From contig CAXXJA010000003.1 of the NCBI GenBank assembly GCA_963678555.2, positions 186,001-250,000 of the forward strand: DNA of 64,000 bases, given 5' to 3'. The position numbers were made by a program, and so were the translations under genes. Below, piece after piece: positions 42,780 to 51,593 of this stretch. The notes under the pieces were generated by a model that was not told the DNA's origin, did no database searches, and saw only the letters and a list, made by a program, of their open reading frames with translations. The number at the start of each line of letters is the position of its first letter. Position 1 is the first letter of the stretch. The DNA is from SABI01 sp963678555 (GTDB lineage Bacteria; Spirochaetota; Spirochaetia; Sphaerochaetales; Sphaerochaetaceae).

Positions 42780-43355
42780 CTAACCTCCCGGGAGTGGTAT
42801 GCACCCCCTCTCATCGGTCTCTGTACTCCCATTTCTATGGGTTCTGCACAGATTCCCGCACTCTGAGATGATGGTAATGGTCAGGAGATCAAAGAACATG
42901 CAAAGGTTGTTAATACCGGCAGAAAATAGATCAAGAATATATCTCAGCCATTCGCCAGCGAGTTTTTCGAGGAATGACTGCAAAGCGGAAAAGATGGTCT
43001 CCTGTGAAATAATATGGTTGACGACCTGCCAGAGATAGTCCACTACGGCCTCAAACATGTTTTTGAACCAGGACTTCCAGTAGTACATCGTCCGTTCGCT
43101 CGCCAGGGAATAGTCATTCCTACCATCAAGCACGGATTGAATTTCACTGAGGCTGTAATGCTTATTACGCACAACGTCGTGGGGATAGATCGTCTTGTAC
43201 CGGCCTTCTCTCGAACAACGGCCGACGGTGACGCTTGTCGTTTCCTCCGCCGGGCCTTCTTCACTCGTGTACTTTCTGATCCTCGCCCGCCTGAATCGAT
43301 ACTCAAGTGGACCAAGGCATCTTCCGCATGCGAGTCCGCCGTTGTCCGTATTCAA
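42780..43355 (-). CDS. DUF6431-like zinc-ribbon protein of the insertion element
   Basis: A 191-residue frame that opens with a zinc-ribbon-like CGRCLGPLEYRFRRAR and a second, incomplete cysteine cluster (VGRCSREG), followed by IYPHDVVRNKHYSLSEIQSVL, a layout typical of DUF6431 accessory proteins found beside transposases in Firmicutes and spirochaetes. The tail contains hydrophobic helices. The start is uncertain: TTG 43355 is used, but the frame is open upstream without ATG or GTG to at least 43450. It lies 6 nt upstream of the transposase start. Could be truncated. Confidence 0.5.
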   Translation of the reverse strand: MNTDNGGLACGRCLGPLEYRFRRARIRKYTSEEGPAEETTSVTVGRCSREGRYKTIYPHDVVRNKHYSLSEIQSVLDGRNDYSLASERTMYYWKSWFKNMFEAVVDYLWQVVNHIISQETIFSALQSFLEKLAGEWLRYILDLFSAGINNLCMFFDLLTITIISECGNLCRTHRNGSTETDERGCIPLPGG

Positions 43356-43605
43356 GGATGGATGGTTGGTCTCTTGAATTGAATCCGCTTTGATGGTACT
43401 GTTGCTATACTGTTTTTGGTGGAGAGGGAGTTTTTGCCGGGTCCAACCAACAAAGGGACTTCCTCTTCACTTCTCCTTTAGGGAAAGAGCCTTCACCTCA
43501 GAACCTCTCACTCCCTTTTACTTATCTATTCATTAAACCACACTTCTTTCTCCTACAGGAAATAATCATTTGAGATAAGATTGGGATTTTTCTTATTCGG
43601 TTTAG

Positions 43606-43635
43606 TCGTACGAGCGATAATACCCCCCTTTTGTT
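43606..43635 (+). repeat. Right 30-bp direct repeat of the insertion
   Basis: Identical to 40746-40775. Collapsing the two copies would restore rpoN immediately followed, about 58 bp later, by hpf, the usual arrangement. The interval between 43356 and 43692 contains the right end of the element, this repeat, and the leader of hpf. Confidence 0.9.
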
Positions 43636-43692
43636 TGACTTTTCATGATCGCAGACGTATCCTTATAGTATGATTTGTATCAAGGAGGACCT

Positions 43693-43989
43693 ATGAATTT
43701 AGAAATCAAAGGCGTCCACTACAATGTGAGCGACACGACAAGGGAATTTTTTGACAAGAAGCTCCAGAAGCTGGCTTTTGCCGAAAAATACATTCATGAT
43801 CTGACGATCACCATCATCAAGGAGCATGTAGGACAGGGCTACCACCTGGAAGCCAAGGTCCACTTCTCATGGGGACCGGTCAAGATGGTGAACACCGAGT
43901 GTTACGAGCTGTACGAAGGAATTGAACTGATTATCGACAAACTCGATGCTCTCGCTCGAAAGGAGAAAGGAAAAATACAGGAACATTGA
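43693..43989 (+). CDS. hpf: Ribosome hibernation promoting factor (RaiA/HPF, short form)
   Basis: A 98-residue protein that binds the ribosome decoding centre in stationary phase. The family opening MNLEIKGVHYNVSDTTREFFDKKLQKL and the C-terminal basic stretch ARKEKGKIQEH are present; length is that of short HPF. AAGGAGG lies 5 nt before ATG 43693, which is preferred to the upstream ATG 43675. It normally follows rpoN directly; here the insertion element intervenes, so it must use a promoter between 43636 and 43690, where TATAGT/TATGAT hexamers exist. Confidence 0.92.
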   Translation: MNLEIKGVHYNVSDTTREFFDKKLQKLAFAEKYIHDLTITIIKEHVGQGYHLEAKVHFSWGPVKMVNTECYELYEGIELIIDKLDALARKEKGKIQEH

Positions 43990-44007
43990 TTCTTATATCG
44001 GCGATTC

Positions 44008-44033
44008 AGGCCCCGGGAGACCGGGGCCTTTGT
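44008..44033 (+). terminator. Rho-independent terminator of hpf
   Basis: A 9-bp perfect GC-rich stem (AGGCCCCGG 44008-44016 / CCGGGGCCT 44021-44029), GAGA loop, then TTTGTG. Confidence 0.85.
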
Positions 44034-44097
44034 GTATTCTATAGGTATATTTCCCTCTCCACGTGCTATACTGTAGAAGATAGCAGGAGGTTCTCAG

Positions 44098-44607
44098 ATG
44101 CTGCAGGCAATTCCGTTCATGGATATGAAGAACAATCCCACCGGCTGCTGTCCTGTGTTCAACCCCGACGGCTGGGATACTTCGGAGTTCTCGTTCAGCG
44201 GTCTCAGGTTCATCAGCGTACCTACCCGAAGCATTCTGCACATCCCGCTTGATATGGGCCATGTAATGAAGAAGACACAGAAGGCGATCGATGAGGCACG
44301 GGCCGCTGCCACCGACAGGTACCTGATGCTTTCGGAAGAGCTTTCTCCCTGGAAGGCCCGCCACTATATTCTCGTGTCCGGGGAGATCCCCGGGTACCAC
44401 AGTACAACCATCGAGGGAATCTGGTATGCCTCCGTGTTTGATGGACCGTACAGGCTCATGGGAACATGGATGGATGAGGTGAAAACGAGGGTAAAGAAGA
44501 GGGGGTCGACTGCCTCCCGGTTCCTCGCCTTCTACACGACATGCCCCCGCTGTTCACAGGAATACCATCATTCGTACGTGGTCCTGTTCGCCCTGATCAG
44601 CTCCTGA
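44098..44607 (+). CDS. Conserved protein, often annotated as hydrolase
   Basis: A 169-residue soluble protein. The opening NPTGCCPVFNPDGWD, the middle HIPLDMGHVMKKTQKAID and LSEELSPWKARHYI and the C-terminal CPRCSQEYHHSYVV are shared by a small family found in Clostridia, Bacteroidetes and spirochaetes, commonly labelled hydrolase without experimental support. Cys-pairs at both ends suggest metal binding. AGGAGG precedes the ATG. It stands alone between hpf and hprK. Confidence 0.65.
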   Translation: MLQAIPFMDMKNNPTGCCPVFNPDGWDTSEFSFSGLRFISVPTRSILHIPLDMGHVMKKTQKAIDEARAAATDRYLMLSEELSPWKARHYILVSGEIPGYHSTTIEGIWYASVFDGPYRLMGTWMDEVKTRVKKRGSTASRFLAFYTTCPRCSQEYHHSYVVLFALISS

Positions 44608-44839
44608 GAAAGCACCTTCTCAGCACAGCGGATGATGCTGATAAGGATTTCCTGACAGCTTCGGGATTCTACGCTTGACAAATGTATAGCTATCATTATC
44701 ATGAGAGTACCGCTGATGGGATACTTCATGGACCTGCATCATCTACAGGTTGTCGGCCTTGCAGCACAACCCCGGCGTCCCTTCTCTCGTCATAGCATGA
44801 GAAACAGGAAAGAAAAAAGGGATTGCCCGGCATAACAGC
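44608..44839. other. Non-coding interval upstream of hprK
   Basis: No gene found. A short hairpin (CTGAGAA/TTCTCAG) follows the preceding stop, and a TTGACA with a TATCAT 16 nt later (near 44676-44703) is a possible extra promoter. Confidence 0.3.
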
Positions 44840-44869
44840 TTAACAAACATGGAGCCCTTCCCGTATGAT
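44840..44869 (+). promoter_or_regulatory. Sigma70-like promoter of the hprK-ptsH-lexA-holA operon
   Basis: TTAACA (44840-44845), 18-nt spacer and TATGAT (44864-44869), 27 nt before the hprK start. Confidence 0.5.
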
Positions 44870-44895
44870 ATACTGATACGCAAGGAGGAGAGAGT

Positions 44896-45876
44896 ATGGC
44901 AGGATTTTCGATTCTGGATCTTCTTGACATGGATCTTAAAGAACACAACCATCTCAGGCTTTCCTGTATCGCGGGCAGAAGCGGCCTGTCACGGATCCTT
45001 GTAACAAGCAAGATAAGCCGTCCCGGGCTCCCGCTCAGCGGATACTTCGAAGAGTTCAGTCACGAGAGTATCCAGGTATTCGGACGGGGAGAGATCCATT
45101 ACATCGAGATGCTGGAGAAGGAAAACAAGCTTGATTCGGTGAAAAAGCTCTTCAGCTACCCCATCCCTACCTGCATCTTCTGCGACGGGTTTACCCCTTC
45201 TCCCCAGGTCATTGAGATCGCGGAACGCTCCGGCTGTTCGGTTCTACAGACAAGCCTTGACTCGGCAGATTTCTCCCGTGGTCTCATCCAGATGCTTGAT
45301 GAGGTTTTCGCCGAGACCATCACCATCCACGGAGTCCTTGTCGAAGTATACGGTATCGGAGTCCTCATCACCGGGGACAGCGGCGTCGGGAAGAGTGAGA
45401 CGGCTCTCGAGCTTATCGACCGGGGACACAGACTGATCAGTGACGACACCGTGAAACTGAGGAATATCAGCGATACGTTCCTGATTGGAAGCGGCGAGAA
45501 CCCTTCCCTTGCCCACCATATGGAGATTCGGGGAATCGGAATCCTGAACCTTGCAAACCTGTTCGGAGTCGGCTCGATACGTGATAAGAAACAGGTACAG
45601 CTCCTTGCTCATCTTGAGGAGTGGGACTCCACGAAGAACTATGAACGGATCGGAGAAGAGATGACCGAAAGACTGCTCGGTATCGAGGTTCCCAAACTCG
45701 TTCTCCCCGTCAAACCGGGAAGGAATGTGCCGATCATCATCGAGACTGCGGCACGTAACGAACGATTGAAGAAACTCGGGTATTACTCGGCAAAGGAATT
45801 TGACCAGAGTGTCCTGAAATGGCTTGAGAGTGAATCAGCCAGAAATCTGTATTACAACAACGAGGAGACCTTCTGA
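44896..45876 (+). CDS. hprK: HPr kinase/phosphorylase
   Basis: A 326-residue bifunctional enzyme that phosphorylates and dephosphorylates Ser46 of HPr. The P loop ITGDSGVGKSETALELI near residues 155-171 and the HPrK signature HHMEIRGIGILNLANLFGVGSI (split) near 205-225 are intact; the N-terminal domain (1-130) is typical. AAGGAGGAG precedes the ATG. It is followed 2 nt later by ptsH, its substrate. Without EI and EII genes nearby, the pair probably acts as a regulatory switch for carbon metabolism or other cell functions. Confidence 0.95.
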   Translation: MAGFSILDLLDMDLKEHNHLRLSCIAGRSGLSRILVTSKISRPGLPLSGYFEEFSHESIQVFGRGEIHYIEMLEKENKLDSVKKLFSYPIPTCIFCDGFTPSPQVIEIAERSGCSVLQTSLDSADFSRGLIQMLDEVFAETITIHGVLVEVYGIGVLITGDSGVGKSETALELIDRGHRLISDDTVKLRNISDTFLIGSGENPSLAHHMEIRGIGILNLANLFGVGSIRDKKQVQLLAHLEEWDSTKNYERIGEEMTERLLGIEVPKLVLPVKPGRNVPIIIETAARNERLKKLGYYSAKEFDQSVLKWLESESARNLYYNNEETF

Positions 45877-45878
45877 TC

Positions 45879-46142
45879 ATGGTAGAAAGAGAAGTCGAAG
45901 TATTGAACAGAGCGGGTATACATGCACGACCTGCAGCACTCATTGTAAAGGTCGCGAACGCATTCTCATCACAACTGTTCATGGAAAAGGACAAGATGAA
46001 GATCAACGGAAAATCCATCATGGGCATCATCACTCTGGGAGCCGCATATAAATCGAAAATCATCATCTCCACAGACGGACCGGATGAGAATGAAGCTGCC
46101 GATGCCATAGAGCAGTTATTCCTCAACAGGTTCGAAGAATAG
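45879..46142 (+). CDS. ptsH: Phosphocarrier protein HPr
   Basis: An 87-residue HPr with the active His16 in NRAGIHARPAAL and the regulatory Ser47 in NGKSIMGIITLGA, so it can be modified by both EI and HPrK. It begins 2 nt after hprK and ends 8 nt before lexA, so it is in one transcript. GTAGAAAGAGAAG-type start region lacks a strong separate SD. Spirochaete genomes often keep hprK and ptsH without a complete PTS. Confidence 0.95.
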   Translation: MVEREVEVLNRAGIHARPAALIVKVANAFSSQLFMEKDKMKINGKSIMGIITLGAAYKSKIIISTDGPDENEAADAIEQLFLNRFEE

Positions 46143-46150
46143 GAGGGAAC

Positions 46151-46765
46151 ATGAAAGAGTTGACCGCCAGACAGAGAGAAGTACTTGAATTCATCAAGGA
46201 ATATATCGAAGGACACTCCTACTCTCCCTCTGTACGTGATATCGCAGGAAGATTCGGGATCACGGTCAAGGCTGCACATGACCACCTGAAGGCTCTTGAG
46301 AGAAAGGGCGCAACTCACTCCGCCAGCGGCATTTCCCGCTCCACCGGTGTTGTCGGCTTCTCCACCACGTCATCAATTGAAACGATATCTGTTCCCGTCC
46401 TCGGCTCCACAGCCGCCGGAGCCCCGATTCTTTCAGAGGAGAACAAGGAATATGACCTTAACCTTCCATCGAAGATGCTCTCCTCCCACGGTGACTTCTT
46501 TGCCCTTCATGTCGAAGGAGACAGCATGGTGGATGCGGGGATCATGGACGGAGACCTTGCTGTGATCAGAAGCGGATCACAGGCCCGTAACGGGGAAATT
46601 GTGGTTGCACGAGTCGGAGAACAGCAGGGGGTAACCCTGAAGCGGTACTATCTGACCGATCATGCCATTGAGCTACGTCCAGAGAACCCGAAATACGGAT
46701 CAATCTTCTCCCGTGACGTCATCATCCTCGGACGGCTCCAGCTGATCATCAGAGACTATGAGTAG
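46151..46765 (+). CDS. lexA: LexA repressor
   Basis: A 204-residue SOS repressor/self-cleaving protease. The winged helix (residues 1-65) has TARQREVLEFIKEYIE and VRDIAGRFGITVKAAHDHLKAL; the cleavage site is the AG of STAAGAPI (about Ala-Gly 90-91); the catalytic dyad is Ser in EGDSMVDAGI and Lys in VTLKRYY. GGAGG lies 6 nt before the ATG. It is embedded between ptsH and holA with 8-nt gap and 8-nt overlap, so it is transcribed from the hprK promoter unless an internal SOS promoter exists. Confidence 0.95.
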   Translation: MKELTARQREVLEFIKEYIEGHSYSPSVRDIAGRFGITVKAAHDHLKALERKGATHSASGISRSTGVVGFSTTSSIETISVPVLGSTAAGAPILSEENKEYDLNLPSKMLSSHGDFFALHVEGDSMVDAGIMDGDLAVIRSGSQARNGEIVVARVGEQQGVTLKRYYLTDHAIELRPENPKYGSIFSRDVIILGRLQLIIRDYE

Positions 46766-47807
46766 AGTGTTTCCCGTCTATGCTCTGACCGGCCCCGAAA
46801 CAGGGGACAAGGGTGCATTTCTCAAAGAGATCAGGGCAGCTATCACACAGACGAACAACAGTGAACCGGATCTGCACCGCTTCTACCCTTTTGAGACGCT
46901 CAACGGTGAGATGTTTGAGATACTTGAGAACAACGCACTGTTCAGTGATCATGCTCTGGTGATTCTCAGTCAGCTTGAGAGCGCACCTGCCCAGCTGATC
47001 AACTCAATCGTCGAGTACTGCAGAAGACCTTCCTCTTCATCCACGCTCGTTCTCATATCGAGCGAGTTCAGACTTCCCAAAAAGCTTGAAACTCTCATCG
47101 ACAAGGATGCTAAGAAAATTTTCTATGAGATGTTCGACTCGCGCAAGCCTCAGTGGGTTCGAAACGCGTGTGCCTCTCTGGGGCTCTCGATCGACGACGA
47201 TGCGACCATACTGCTGCTTGATCTTGTCGAGAACGATACTGCGATCCTGAGAGCGAATATCATGATGCTTGGACAGTTCCTCGCTCAATCGGGAAAGTCA
47301 CATATCACGGAAGCAGATATCGAGTCCTACATACAGCACACCAGAAGTGAGAGCGCCTTCAGTCTCTTTGAGTCCATGACGACGAACACCTACCAGCATT
47401 CACTGCAGACTCTCAGTGCCCTGACAGCCGAGGAGAGCGGGGGAGGAATCGCCATCATTTCGATACTCCTGTGGATCTTCAGACGCCTCACCTCCATCGC
47501 GGAGAACCTGGAGGATGGGGCTGTCTGGGAAGATGCCGCAAAGAATGCCAAGGTGAACGGCAAGAAAACCCCCATCACCCGGAAGAAGGATCATGAGATC
47601 TACCGCCAGGCACTGAAGCGCTACACTCTCCCGCAGTGCCGCAGAATCATAGCTCTGCTCAGTGAGTATGACATCCAGGTGAGAGAAAACCCGAAGGAGA
47701 TGGAGCAGACTCTCCTTGAGATGATGGTATCCACCATCATACTCCACAAGGGGTTCAGACCGGACCCCCCGGCCTTCCTGGACATCGCTACAGACGCAGT
47801 GTTCTGA
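46758..47807 (+). CDS. holA: DNA polymerase III subunit delta
   Basis: A 349-residue clamp-loader subunit that opens the sliding clamp. The order is an N-terminal RecA-like fold (1-140, with VYALTGPETGDKGAFLKEI), a middle domain and the C-terminal collar domain (about 215-335, ESAFSLFESMTTNTYQHSLQTL and QVRENPKEMEQTLLEMMV). It overlaps lexA by 8 nt and converges with uvrC, overlapping it by 20 nt. Confidence 0.88.
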   Translation: MSRVFPVYALTGPETGDKGAFLKEIRAAITQTNNSEPDLHRFYPFETLNGEMFEILENNALFSDHALVILSQLESAPAQLINSIVEYCRRPSSSSTLVLISSEFRLPKKLETLIDKDAKKIFYEMFDSRKPQWVRNACASLGLSIDDDATILLLDLVENDTAILRANIMMLGQFLAQSGKSHITEADIESYIQHTRSESAFSLFESMTTNTYQHSLQTLSALTAEESGGGIAIISILLWIFRRLTSIAENLEDGAVWEDAAKNAKVNGKKTPITRKKDHEIYRQALKRYTLPQCRRIIALLSEYDIQVRENPKEMEQTLLEMMVSTIILHKGFRPDPPAFLDIATDAVF

Positions 47808-49566
47808 GCAGTTTGTGCGCAACCTCGACAGGGATCTGAGCCTCTGCGGCAATATCTGCAGCTGAGGAGGAGAGGATATCCTCGAGCGTCCCGAAGGTGC
47901 TCATCAGGCGCTTTGAACGCGCCTCGCCTATACCAGGAATCGATTCAAGCAGAGAGAACGAGGCTTCCTTGGAACGCTGGGACTGGTTGAGAGAGGTCGC
48001 GAACCGGTGTGTCTCATCACGTATCGCAATAAGGACCCTCAGACCGGGAGAATCGAGAGGAAGGGTGAGAACCTCCCTCTCATCCGGGAAATAGATTTCC
48101 TCACGCTCCTTGGCAAGACCGATGACGGGTAACGTATCGAGACCGAGAGAGATAAGAGCTTCCTTCGCACTGTTGACCTGCCCCTGCCCTCCATCTATCA
48201 TCACAAGATTGGGAAGTTTTCTCTTTTCGAGGATCAGACGCGAGTAGCGTCTCGTGACCGCCTCCCTGATCGCCCCATAGTCATCGATCCGTCCATCCAG
48301 AGACCTGATGTTGAACCGTCTGTAGTTCTTCTTGTCGGGATGCCCGTCGAGAAAACTGATCAGTGAAGCGACCGTGTACTTTCCACTCAGTTGTGCTATA
48401 TCGAACCCTTCTATCACAGAGGGGAGTTCTTCGAGACCGAGAGCCTCCATCAGCTCCTCGAGAGCCTCAGGGTTCTCCCTGCTTTTCAGCCGCTTCTCCA
48501 CATCCCGCGCCGCATTCTCGCTGCTCATCCTCAGTACCCGGTAGTGTTTTCCTTCTGAAGGAACATTCACCTCGATATCGAAATGAAGTTCCTTGTTCAC
48601 GAACGAGCGGATAAGCCCGCTGTCAACATCATGGGAGACGAAGATCATCTGAGGGAGATTCCCTCCGTCAGAGTAGTACTGGGTAAGGAAGTGAATCAGG
48701 GTCTCGGTCTCATCACCGAGAGTCTCTGCACGGTAGAGGGCCTTACCCATCAGCTTTCCATCCCTGATCTGCAGAATCGATACGGTGGCAAGGTGCATAC
48801 GCATCTCAACCGCAATATAGTCCCGGCTTTCGAACGAGAAGTCCTGCACCTGCTGCACCTGAGAAACAGATTCCAGAGCCTGAAGGAGGTCTCTCTGCTG
48901 TGCCGCCTTCTCGAAGTTGAGTTCCTTCGAGGCCGCAAGCATCTCAGCCTTCGTGGTCCGTATCAGTTCATCGTCGGAACCCTCAAGAAAGTCGATGACT
49001 TTTTTGATATATTCACCGTAGGCTTCTTTGGTCACTTTGCCCGCACAGGGACCGCTGCAGCGCCCGATATGGTAGTAGAGACAGGGCGAGACCCGTTTCC
49101 TCAACGGGGTACCGCACTTCCTCAGAGGGAACAGTTTCTCGATGAGATCGAGATAGCCGTACAGACTTTTGATGTCGGGATAGGGGCCATAGTAGCGTGA
49201 CCCGTCCTGGATCACACGACGAGTCTTGTAGACCTTGGGGAAATCCTCATGGGTGATGCGGATCAGGGGATAGCTTTTACCGTCCTTCAGGTTGATATTG
49301 TAGTGCGGACGATGCTCCTTGATCAGGTTGTTCTCAAGCACAAGGGCTTCGTATTCGTTGCCGGTGAGAATGTACTCAATCGAGACGATCTTGGTGACGA
49401 GAAAACTCGTCTTTATATCCTTGCCGGACAGAAAGTAGCTCGTGACCCGGTTACGCAGGTCCTTCGCCTTGCCGATATAGACGATCTTACCCGAAACATC
49501 CTTCATGATATAGACGCCGGGGGCATGGGGGAGATTCTTCGCCTGTTCTTTCGGGGTCTGCTCCAT
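47788..49566 (-). CDS. uvrC: UvrABC excinuclease subunit C
   Basis: A 592-residue nucleotide-excision repair endonuclease. N-terminal GIY-YIG nuclease (about 10-95, GVYIMKDVSGKIVYIGKAKDLRNR), a UVR domain near 200-235 (EMLAASKELNFEKAAQQRD), the UvrC homology/RNase-H-like domain (about 375-520, LPNLVMIDGGQGQVNSAKEAL) and a C-terminal helix-hairpin-helix pair. The tail overlaps the 3' end of holA by 20 nt. It cuts both sides of bulky lesions with UvrA/UvrB. Confidence 0.95.
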   Translation of the reverse strand: MEQTPKEQAKNLPHAPGVYIMKDVSGKIVYIGKAKDLRNRVTSYFLSGKDIKTSFLVTKIVSIEYILTGNEYEALVLENNLIKEHRPHYNINLKDGKSYPLIRITHEDFPKVYKTRRVIQDGSRYYGPYPDIKSLYGYLDLIEKLFPLRKCGTPLRKRVSPCLYYHIGRCSGPCAGKVTKEAYGEYIKKVIDFLEGSDDELIRTTKAEMLAASKELNFEKAAQQRDLLQALESVSQVQQVQDFSFESRDYIAVEMRMHLATVSILQIRDGKLMGKALYRAETLGDETETLIHFLTQYYSDGGNLPQMIFVSHDVDSGLIRSFVNKELHFDIEVNVPSEGKHYRVLRMSSENAARDVEKRLKSRENPEALEELMEALGLEELPSVIEGFDIAQLSGKYTVASLISFLDGHPDKKNYRRFNIRSLDGRIDDYGAIREAVTRRYSRLILEKRKLPNLVMIDGGQGQVNSAKEALISLGLDTLPVIGLAKEREEIYFPDEREVLTLPLDSPGLRVLIAIRDETHRFATSLNQSQRSKEASFSLLESIPGIGEARSKRLMSTFGTLEDILSSSAADIAAEAQIPVEVAHKLLRTLRL

Positions 49567-49654
49567 CAGAGGCTATCGTATCGCTGCGTCACCTAAATTG
49601 CAATGGGTCTCCATCACAGGGAGGTGCTCGAGAGGAGATCTGAGGAGGACCCTG

Positions 49655-51520
49655 TCAGGAAACGAACGCCCGGAAGAACTCGGTACTCATCACATCAAAG
49701 GTTCCCTTCTGCCTGTCGGCCTTCGTCGGCCGCTGCATCAGCTCACAGATGCCGTGCTGACACAGCTTCCGTGCCACGAAGGAACTGAAGAGCTCTATGA
49801 ACCCATCGAAATCGGTATTCAGGTTCCTGAGGATCACATGCCCGAACCACGAGAGTATCGTAACGGCATAGGAACGGACAGGTCTCGGTTCGTGACCGCA
49901 CTCAAGGAGCATCGTGAACAGAGCATTGCATACCGTCTCTCCGCTTTCTGAAAAGGTTTCGGAGAACAGATCGCCTATCAGGTCGGGAACTCCGTACTCT
50001 TGAACCTCACTGACATACCTCGAGGAAGTAAGCGTGTGAAACAGCCTCTCTGTCTCGTGAGATTCATCGACCACGAAGAGCCCGCTTTCTTCCAGGTATA
50101 AGGCATACTTCTGTTTCACCTCGGGAGCCGGTTCCGTGATATCAAGGAGATGGATGCGCTCCGCTTCAGGTATCTCGAAACGGGAACCCATCTTTCCTAT
50201 CGAACCCATCACCGCCTCAACAAGCGATTCGACCTGATCAGGATCCATCCCATACCGTTCAGCTGCATCTTCACTGTCGAACTCATCTCCACGGTTATGT
50301 GCACTCATAATCTCACCAAGCAGATCATTCATCTGAGCCAATTCCTCCGGATTCCCGGCAGCCTCTTCCCGGTCATCCTTCCCGTTGGTATATGGTGCAA
50401 TGAAACGAGTAAGCGGCGTCGAGAACGTCTCATCACTCTGGATGATACTCTCCAGCTGTATCGAGTATTGCCAGTCAGGATAGAGTTTCTCCCCATCCGA
50501 TTCCCACTGCGGACAGATGAATCTGACAAGAGCATACAGCAGCTGATACCCGCTGAGGGTCAGGGCGGTCAGGGCAAGCTGTTTCTTTTGTCTGTCATAA
50601 TGGATCGTAGGGAACCGCATGGTATCCGGGTCCCAGAACTCATCGAGCGTTTTCTCGCCGGGAAATGCATCAAGATCTATCGGGATGGCTGCCCTCTCGC
50701 TCTCACTCAGTCCCCGGTACTCCATCGTGACATACCGGCCTTCCTTCTCTCTCTTCTCCCAGTTCCCCGGCAGCTCATCCACATCCAGCACGCAATCCTC
50801 GAAGAGAGTGAAGCAGCGTTCCTGCAGCTCACCCCGGTGAGTGATGTTCGAACTTTCCATGAACCTGTCGATACTGAAGAACTCCCTGTAATGTTTCATG
50901 ATACAGCCGGATAGACCCTGCTCATGAAACAGGTCCTCATCAATGAGCATCGCCCACTGAATCAGATCATCATCATCGAATTGATAGTAATGGTACGGCC
51001 CGTAGATGAGGTGACAATCCTGCTCACCCGTATATCCCAGCAGAGAGAGATAGAGAACATCACTGCTGATCTTACGCTTCTGCAGGTCGCTCATGCCTTT
51101 GGAATAGATCAGGCGTTCCTCACCGCTTTCGATATCAATGACAGTGAACAGGTCATCACCATGGACCTCTGCGATGAAAAAGGCTGACCAGAAAAGGGGA
51201 TGGGCTACCCACACATCCAGAATCTTCCTGGCATCAGTTTCACCATCATCCCCTGCAATTCTCCTCATCTTCCTCACCGACTTTTCCTGTCCGTAGACAT
51301 AGGCCATCACGTAGGACTCGACCAGGTATTCATAGTACCCTTCAGGGAACGGGTCTGTGGGGTCTGCCTGTCGTGATAGGAGCTCATCAAGCATGTCTGG
51401 AAGGGGTCCCTTGCGGGGAAAGGAGGATACGGCATAGGAAAGCAGCACCCGATACCTGCGAATCCACTCGCTCAACGTTGTAACAAGAACTTTTCGCTCT
51501 TCCTTCTGCATTGTTTCCAT
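49655..51520 (-). CDS. Unknown 621-residue acidic protein
   Basis: A large cytoplasmic protein (no signal or membrane segment), rich in Glu/Asp and aromatic residues. It starts at ATG 51520, preceded by AGGAGG at 7-nt spacing; the open frame continues to 51688 but overlaps thyX. Visible features include an all-helical N-terminal third (YRVLLSYAVSSFPRKG), a middle domain with YGPYHYYQFDDDD, and a C-terminal HEAT-like helical zone. I cannot place it in a family. It lies between thyX and uvrC on the same strand. Confidence 0.65.
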   Translation of the reverse strand: METMQKEERKVLVTTLSEWIRRYRVLLSYAVSSFPRKGPLPDMLDELLSRQADPTDPFPEGYYEYLVESYVMAYVYGQEKSVRKMRRIAGDDGETDARKILDVWVAHPLFWSAFFIAEVHGDDLFTVIDIESGEERLIYSKGMSDLQKRKISSDVLYLSLLGYTGEQDCHLIYGPYHYYQFDDDDLIQWAMLIDEDLFHEQGLSGCIMKHYREFFSIDRFMESSNITHRGELQERCFTLFEDCVLDVDELPGNWEKREKEGRYVTMEYRGLSESERAAIPIDLDAFPGEKTLDEFWDPDTMRFPTIHYDRQKKQLALTALTLSGYQLLYALVRFICPQWESDGEKLYPDWQYSIQLESIIQSDETFSTPLTRFIAPYTNGKDDREEAAGNPEELAQMNDLLGEIMSAHNRGDEFDSEDAAERYGMDPDQVESLVEAVMGSIGKMGSRFEIPEAERIHLLDITEPAPEVKQKYALYLEESGLFVVDESHETERLFHTLTSSRYVSEVQEYGVPDLIGDLFSETFSESGETVCNALFTMLLECGHEPRPVRSYAVTILSWFGHVILRNLNTDFDGFIELFSSFVARKLCQHGICELMQRPTKADRQKGTFDVMSTEFFRAFVS

Positions 51521-51593
51521 GGTATATCCTCCTGCTAAGCATCTCCTGACGAATCGTGCCGCCCTCATGGGGAAGCACTTCGGAGGAAACGGT

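Larger units (their letters stand above)
40776..43605 (-). mobile_element. IS1202-family-like insertion element between rpoN and hpf
   Basis: A 2,830-bp element sits between two 30-bp direct repeats. Its ends show an imperfect inverted repeat, starting GTAGCCCGTAAATGA on the left and CTAAACCGAATAAGA on the right (9 of 15 positions), which abuts both repeats. A 15-nt subterminal pair AAATGATT(T/A)TTTCCT (40785-40799; complement 43557-43571) also matches in 14 positions. The IS1202 family is known for long duplications near 24-29 bp. Four genes, all minus-strand and tightly packed, are inside. Confidence 0.8.
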
